Origin: an uncultured Corynebacterium sp.
Lineage (GTDB): Bacteria; Actinomycetota; Actinomycetes; Mycobacteriales; Mycobacteriaceae
Reading direction: 5' to 3'
NCBI RefSeq assembly: GCF_946222985.1
Contig: NZ_CAMIFY010000038.1
Span: forward strand, 1 to 27,951
DNA length: 27,951 nt
Shown here: piece after piece, positions 25,477 through 27,951 of the stretch
Position numbering within the stretch: position 1 is the first letter of the stretch
How the letters are laid out: each line of letters begins with the position of its first letter
Made by a program: the position numbers and the translations under genes
The notes under the pieces: model-generated
The model's input: the letters and a program-made list of their open reading frames with translations, nothing else
What the model was told of the DNA's origin: nothing
Database searches by the model: none

Positions 25477-26093
25477 GCGGAGGATCGGGCAGAGGCAGCG
25501 GGGGAAGCAGCGGAGCTAACGCCGGACCGGACCTGGACGATTTCCGCGATGCGGTCATCGACGACATCGGCATGGACACCTGCCGGTTGCTGATCGTGGG
25601 CATCAACCCCGGCCTGTGGACCGCGAAGGTCGGCGCGCCCTTCGCCCGCCCCGGCAACCGCTTCTGGCCCGCGCTGGAACGGGCCGGCATCACGCCTCGT
25701 CTAATCGACGCCAGGGACGGATTGTCCGACGACGACCTCGCGGTGCTCGCCGACGCCGGACTGGGCTTCACCAACGTCGTGGCCCGCGCGACGGCCCGCG
25801 CCGGCGAACTGACCGACGCCGAAATCCGCGACGGCGGCCGCGTTCTCGAGGACAAGGTCGCCCACCAGCGGCAATCGCGCGGCGGCCCGGAGATCGTCAT
25901 GGTCGCCGGCATCGGCGCCTATCGCACGGCGTTCGCGCCGGCCGGCGCCCGGAAGGTGACCGTCGGCAAGCAGGAGCGACGCATCGGCGGCGCGGAAACG
26001 TGGGTCGTGCCCAACCCCAGCGGCCTCAACGCCCACGAAAACGTCGAATCCCTGGCGCGGGCCTACCGGGAGGCGTGGCTGCGACTGAGCTAG
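25473..26093 (+). CDS. mug: G/U(T) mismatch-specific DNA glycosylase (Mug/TDG family)
   Basis: A 206-residue member of the uracil-DNA glycosylase superfamily family 2. GINPGLWTAK (Asn45 at the catalytic position of Mug) and the hallmark PFARPGNRFWPAL follow, then GLGFTNVVARAT and the late NPSGLNAH motif that contacts the mismatch. It excises uracil or ethenocytosine opposite guanine. The first 18 residues are a Gly/Ser-rich tail. Start is GTG 25473, overlapping the Nudix stop (GTGA). Coupling to a Nudix hydrolase puts nucleotide-pool cleaning and base excision together. The gene converges with the MFS gene and both TAG stops share CTAG (26090-26093). Confidence 0.93.
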   Translation: MSGGSGRGSGGSSGANAGPDLDDFRDAVIDDIGMDTCRLLIVGINPGLWTAKVGAPFARPGNRFWPALERAGITPRLIDARDGLSDDDLAVLADAGLGFTNVVARATARAGELTDAEIRDGGRVLEDKVAHQRQSRGGPEIVMVAGIGAYRTAFAPAGARKVTVGKQERRIGGAETWVVPNPSGLNAHENVESLARAYREAWLRLS

Positions 26094-27463
26094 CGGCGCC
26101 CGCGGCGGGCCAGCGCCAGGCCGTTTTCGGCGGCGCGCCCCACCGGCACCATCGACGCCACGCACACCACCGCGCCGACGAGCAGCAGCACGATGAAACC
26201 GGTGACGTCGTCGACGCCGAGGACCCCCGCCAGCGCCGGGCCCGCCAACGAGAGCACGAACGGTACGAAGAAACCGATGTAGGTCAGGGCGTAGAACACG
26301 CCGATCAGCGCGCCGAGGTCGTCGGGGCCGGCGATGATCTCGACCTCCCGCAGCCCGGAGACCATCATGATTCCGTAGCTGAAGCCCAGCAGCAGCGCCG
26401 CGGGGAAGACCATCGCCGGGTGCCCGAGCCACGCCGTCGCCGCGCCGAGCAGCATGCCCGCGCACGCCGTGCCCAGGCCCAGAACCGACAGCGGCAGCAC
26501 CCCCTTCTCCGCCACGCGCGCGGCGGTGGGCTGGATGAGGACGCCGGAGATCATCGCCGTCGCCGCGACCATGCCGATGTAGGCGATGGGGTGGTCGACG
26601 CGGTGGATGACGAACGTCGGCAAGCTGGCGAAGGCCACCGTCACCGTGCCGAACACCCACGGCGCCCAGGCCGCGACGGCCCACAGGAACGTCCGGGTCA
26701 GCGCCACCGGCGGCACCAAAGTGCGCTTGACGACGCCCCCGTCCGCACCCGCGGCCCGCGCGAACTGCGTCTCCGGCGTCGACCACATCACCGGGATGAC
26801 CACGGCCAACAACAGCAACTGCGCCACGTAGGGCGTGACCTCCGGGCCGGGCAGGAACTCCGCGAGCAGGCCCGAGACGAACGGCCCGCCGCCGAAACCC
26901 GCCGACACGGCGATGGTGGCCCTGCGCGGACCCGCCGTGGGTCGGTCGACGGACAGCTGCTTGATCCACGCCGCGCCGCAGGCCATCGCCATGCCGACGG
27001 ACGCGCCGACGACCCAGCGGCCCAGGTACAGCGGCCATTCGGCGCCGAAGGAGCCCGCGGCGAGGATCACCGTGCCCACGCCGGACAGGAACAGCGCCGG
27101 CCGCAGCACCGCGCGTCGCCCGCGGCGATCCGACACCGGCCCGAAGATGAGCAGCGCCGGCACCAGGCCGGCGGCGTAGATGCCGAGCATCGCCGTCACC
27201 GACGCCTGCCCGATGCCCTCCAACGAGCGGTAGACCTCGAGCATCGGGGCGAAGAGGTTGGCGCCGAAGCCGATGGCGAACATCGCCAGGCCGATGCGGA
27301 GCCAGTCGCGGCGGCCGATGGCGGGGCGATCCTCGGCGGCGGTCGTGCCGGCGCGTTCGGGGTCGCCGGGCTGCCCACGATGCGTGGTGCCCGTGGGGTC
27401 CGTGGGGCCCTCGGCGCGTTCGGGGTCGCCGGGGCTTCCGGAAGTGTTCGGCGGCACGGTCAT
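26090..27463 (-). CDS. Major facilitator superfamily transporter
   Basis: A 457-residue MFS protein with 12 hydrophobic segments after a 50-residue disordered N-terminus. That N-terminus contains a duplicated GxPGDPERA unit (SPGDPERAEG and QPGDPERAGT). The core has the loop 2-3 signature FGPVSDRRGRRAVLRP and GRWVVGASVGMAMACGAAW in helix 5, a drug:H+ antiporter-like pattern. Start 27463 is the first in-frame ATG; a start closer to the first helix is possible. A 94-bp inverted-repeat element lies 26 bp upstream and probably overlaps the promoter. The substrate is unknown. Confidence 0.87.
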   Translation of the reverse strand: MTVPPNTSGSPGDPERAEGPTDPTGTTHRGQPGDPERAGTTAAEDRPAIGRRDWLRIGLAMFAIGFGANLFAPMLEVYRSLEGIGQASVTAMLGIYAAGLVPALLIFGPVSDRRGRRAVLRPALFLSGVGTVILAAGSFGAEWPLYLGRWVVGASVGMAMACGAAWIKQLSVDRPTAGPRRATIAVSAGFGGGPFVSGLLAEFLPGPEVTPYVAQLLLLAVVIPVMWSTPETQFARAAGADGGVVKRTLVPPVALTRTFLWAVAAWAPWVFGTVTVAFASLPTFVIHRVDHPIAYIGMVAATAMISGVLIQPTAARVAEKGVLPLSVLGLGTACAGMLLGAATAWLGHPAMVFPAALLLGFSYGIMMVSGLREVEIIAGPDDLGALIGVFYALTYIGFFVPFVLSLAGPALAGVLGVDDVTGFIVLLLVGAVVCVASMVPVGRAAENGLALARRGRR

Positions 27464-27488
27464 GACGTCAGCTTACGTGCGGGGGCGC

Positions 27489-27582
27489 GCGGCAAATTCG
27501 TGAATTGCAACCTCAGGGCACTTCGGCGCCGGCAAAAGCCCAGGTGGCGAAAACGTGTGGCTGCATTTTACGAATTTGCCGC
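27489..27582. repeat. 94-bp element with 21-bp inverted terminal arms upstream of the MFS gene
   Basis: The left arm (27489-27509) begins GCGGCAAATTCGT and is the reverse complement of the right arm (27562-27582) at 19 of 21 positions. The arms are AT-rich islands in GC-rich DNA. The 52-bp centre includes GGCGCC and a CGCC/GGCG pairing, and weaker similarity continues inward from both arms. No coding frame fills it. Confidence 0.75.
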
Positions 27583-27631
27583 CGGAACCTCGGCCGCCCC
27601 GGGGCCGGCGCACCTTCCCACCACCGTCCCG

Positions 27632-27691
27632 CCGCCCCGGCGCCGGCACCACCGCCGTCCCACCGCCCCGGCGCCGGCACCACCGCCGTCC
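27632..27691 (+). repeat. Two 29-bp identical units at 31-bp period
   Basis: The bases 27632-27660 and 27663-27691 are identical (unit begins CCGCCCCGGCGCCGGCACC) and separated by CA. Decayed partial copies flank them (near 27604-27630 and 27715-27742). Non-coding. Confidence 0.85.
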
Positions 27692-27951
27692 GGAGGGTTG
27701 GGTCCAGGACTGCCGCGCCGGGGCCGGCACCACCACCGTCACGGAACCGGCCGCAGTGGTTCGTGTCGTTATGGTGCCAGCGTCGCAGATGTGAAGCCCG
27801 CGAGCTGCAGGTTCGCGGGCCGGCCGGGGCGGGGTGGAATCACATGTGCACGATCGCGCGCCACGGCCAGGCCGAGACCAGGTGGCCCGTCCGCGGCAGA
27901 GCCCGGCCCGGCGTGCGCACACCGGTCGCGGGGTCTTGCGCGGCGGTGGCG
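27692..27951. other. Non-coding right end with an 8-bp hairpin
   Basis: No convincing gene lies between the MFS start and the right edge (27464-27951). Besides the two repeat elements, a perfect hairpin GCCCGCGA (27796-27803)/TCGCGGGC (27813-27820) is present. A frame from ATG 27844 stays open to the edge, but its Arg/Pro-rich translation resembles nothing recognisable. Confidence 0.5.

Noticed and set aside
27632..27691. CRISPR-like array
   Set aside because: Only two exact units separated by 2 bp, no spacers of normal length and no cas genes; a simple tandem repeat.
27796..27820. tRNA-like hairpin containing GGTTCG
   Set aside because: No acceptor, D or anticodon arms can be built around it.
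27473..27922. 149-codon minus-strand frame in the right non-coding end
   Set aside because: It is composed of the repeat units and Arg/Gly/Pro-rich sequence, with no domain and no ribosome-binding site.
27844..27951. Open frame from ATG to the right edge
   Set aside because: Arg/Pro-rich, no family resemblance, no good ribosome-binding site; cannot be judged without the following sequence.

Overview
The window is a high-G+C chromosomal segment from an actinobacterium, most likely Corynebacterium or a close mycolate-producing relative. The evidence is the strong G/C third-position bias, a C50-carotenoid operon of the decaprenoxanthin type, a LldR/GlxR-style lactate control region, a DUF24 (HxlR) quinone-type regulator and a large one-chain pyruvate carboxylase. 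The species cannot be fixed from the sequence alone. No rRNA, tRNA, CRISPR array, phage gene or transposase was seen.

Positions 1-4785 form a detoxification and efflux block: the tail of an NmrA-type oxidoreductase, an MFS exporter divergent from a TetR regulator, an epoxide hydrolase coupled to a flavodoxin-fold NAD(P)H oxidoreductase, and a divergent HxlR regulator. A perfect 29-bp direct repeat (289-317 and 4695-4723) brackets nearly all of it, so it may be an acquired cassette. Positions 4769-10690 hold a lactate module: a FadR-type GntR regulator and a lactate permease on the minus strand, divergent from lutABC on the plus strand. The two transcription units share a control region with a near mirror-image arrangement of two GntR operators and two cAMP-CRP/GlxR-like sites. 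Pyruvate carboxylase (10813-14262) follows and would turn lactate-derived pyruvate into oxaloacetate.

Positions 14318-15744 hold a translationally coupled pair on the minus strand: a heme-oxygenase-fold iron-dependent redox enzyme of unknown substrate and a small CDGSH iron-sulfur protein. A Rho_N-type small protein follows. Next come an unusual fusion of an extended SDR with a C-terminal helical domain and a coupled zinc alcohol dehydrogenase (16451-19392).

Positions 19475-23760 are a tightly overlapping carotenoid operon: family-2 glycosyltransferase, crtE, crtB, crtYe, crtYf and crtEb. It has no phytoene desaturase (crtI), and no room for one, because crtB and crtYe overlap. The right end carries an AhpD-like protein, an operon of YCII-domain protein, Nudix hydrolase and Mug-type DNA glycosylase, a convergent MFS transporter, and a 488-bp non-coding end rich in inverted and tandem repeats.

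Two features recur across the window. Many neighbouring genes overlap by ATGA or GTGA, indicating translational coupling. Short tandem duplications of 11-31 bp recur at gene ends and in intergenic gaps.
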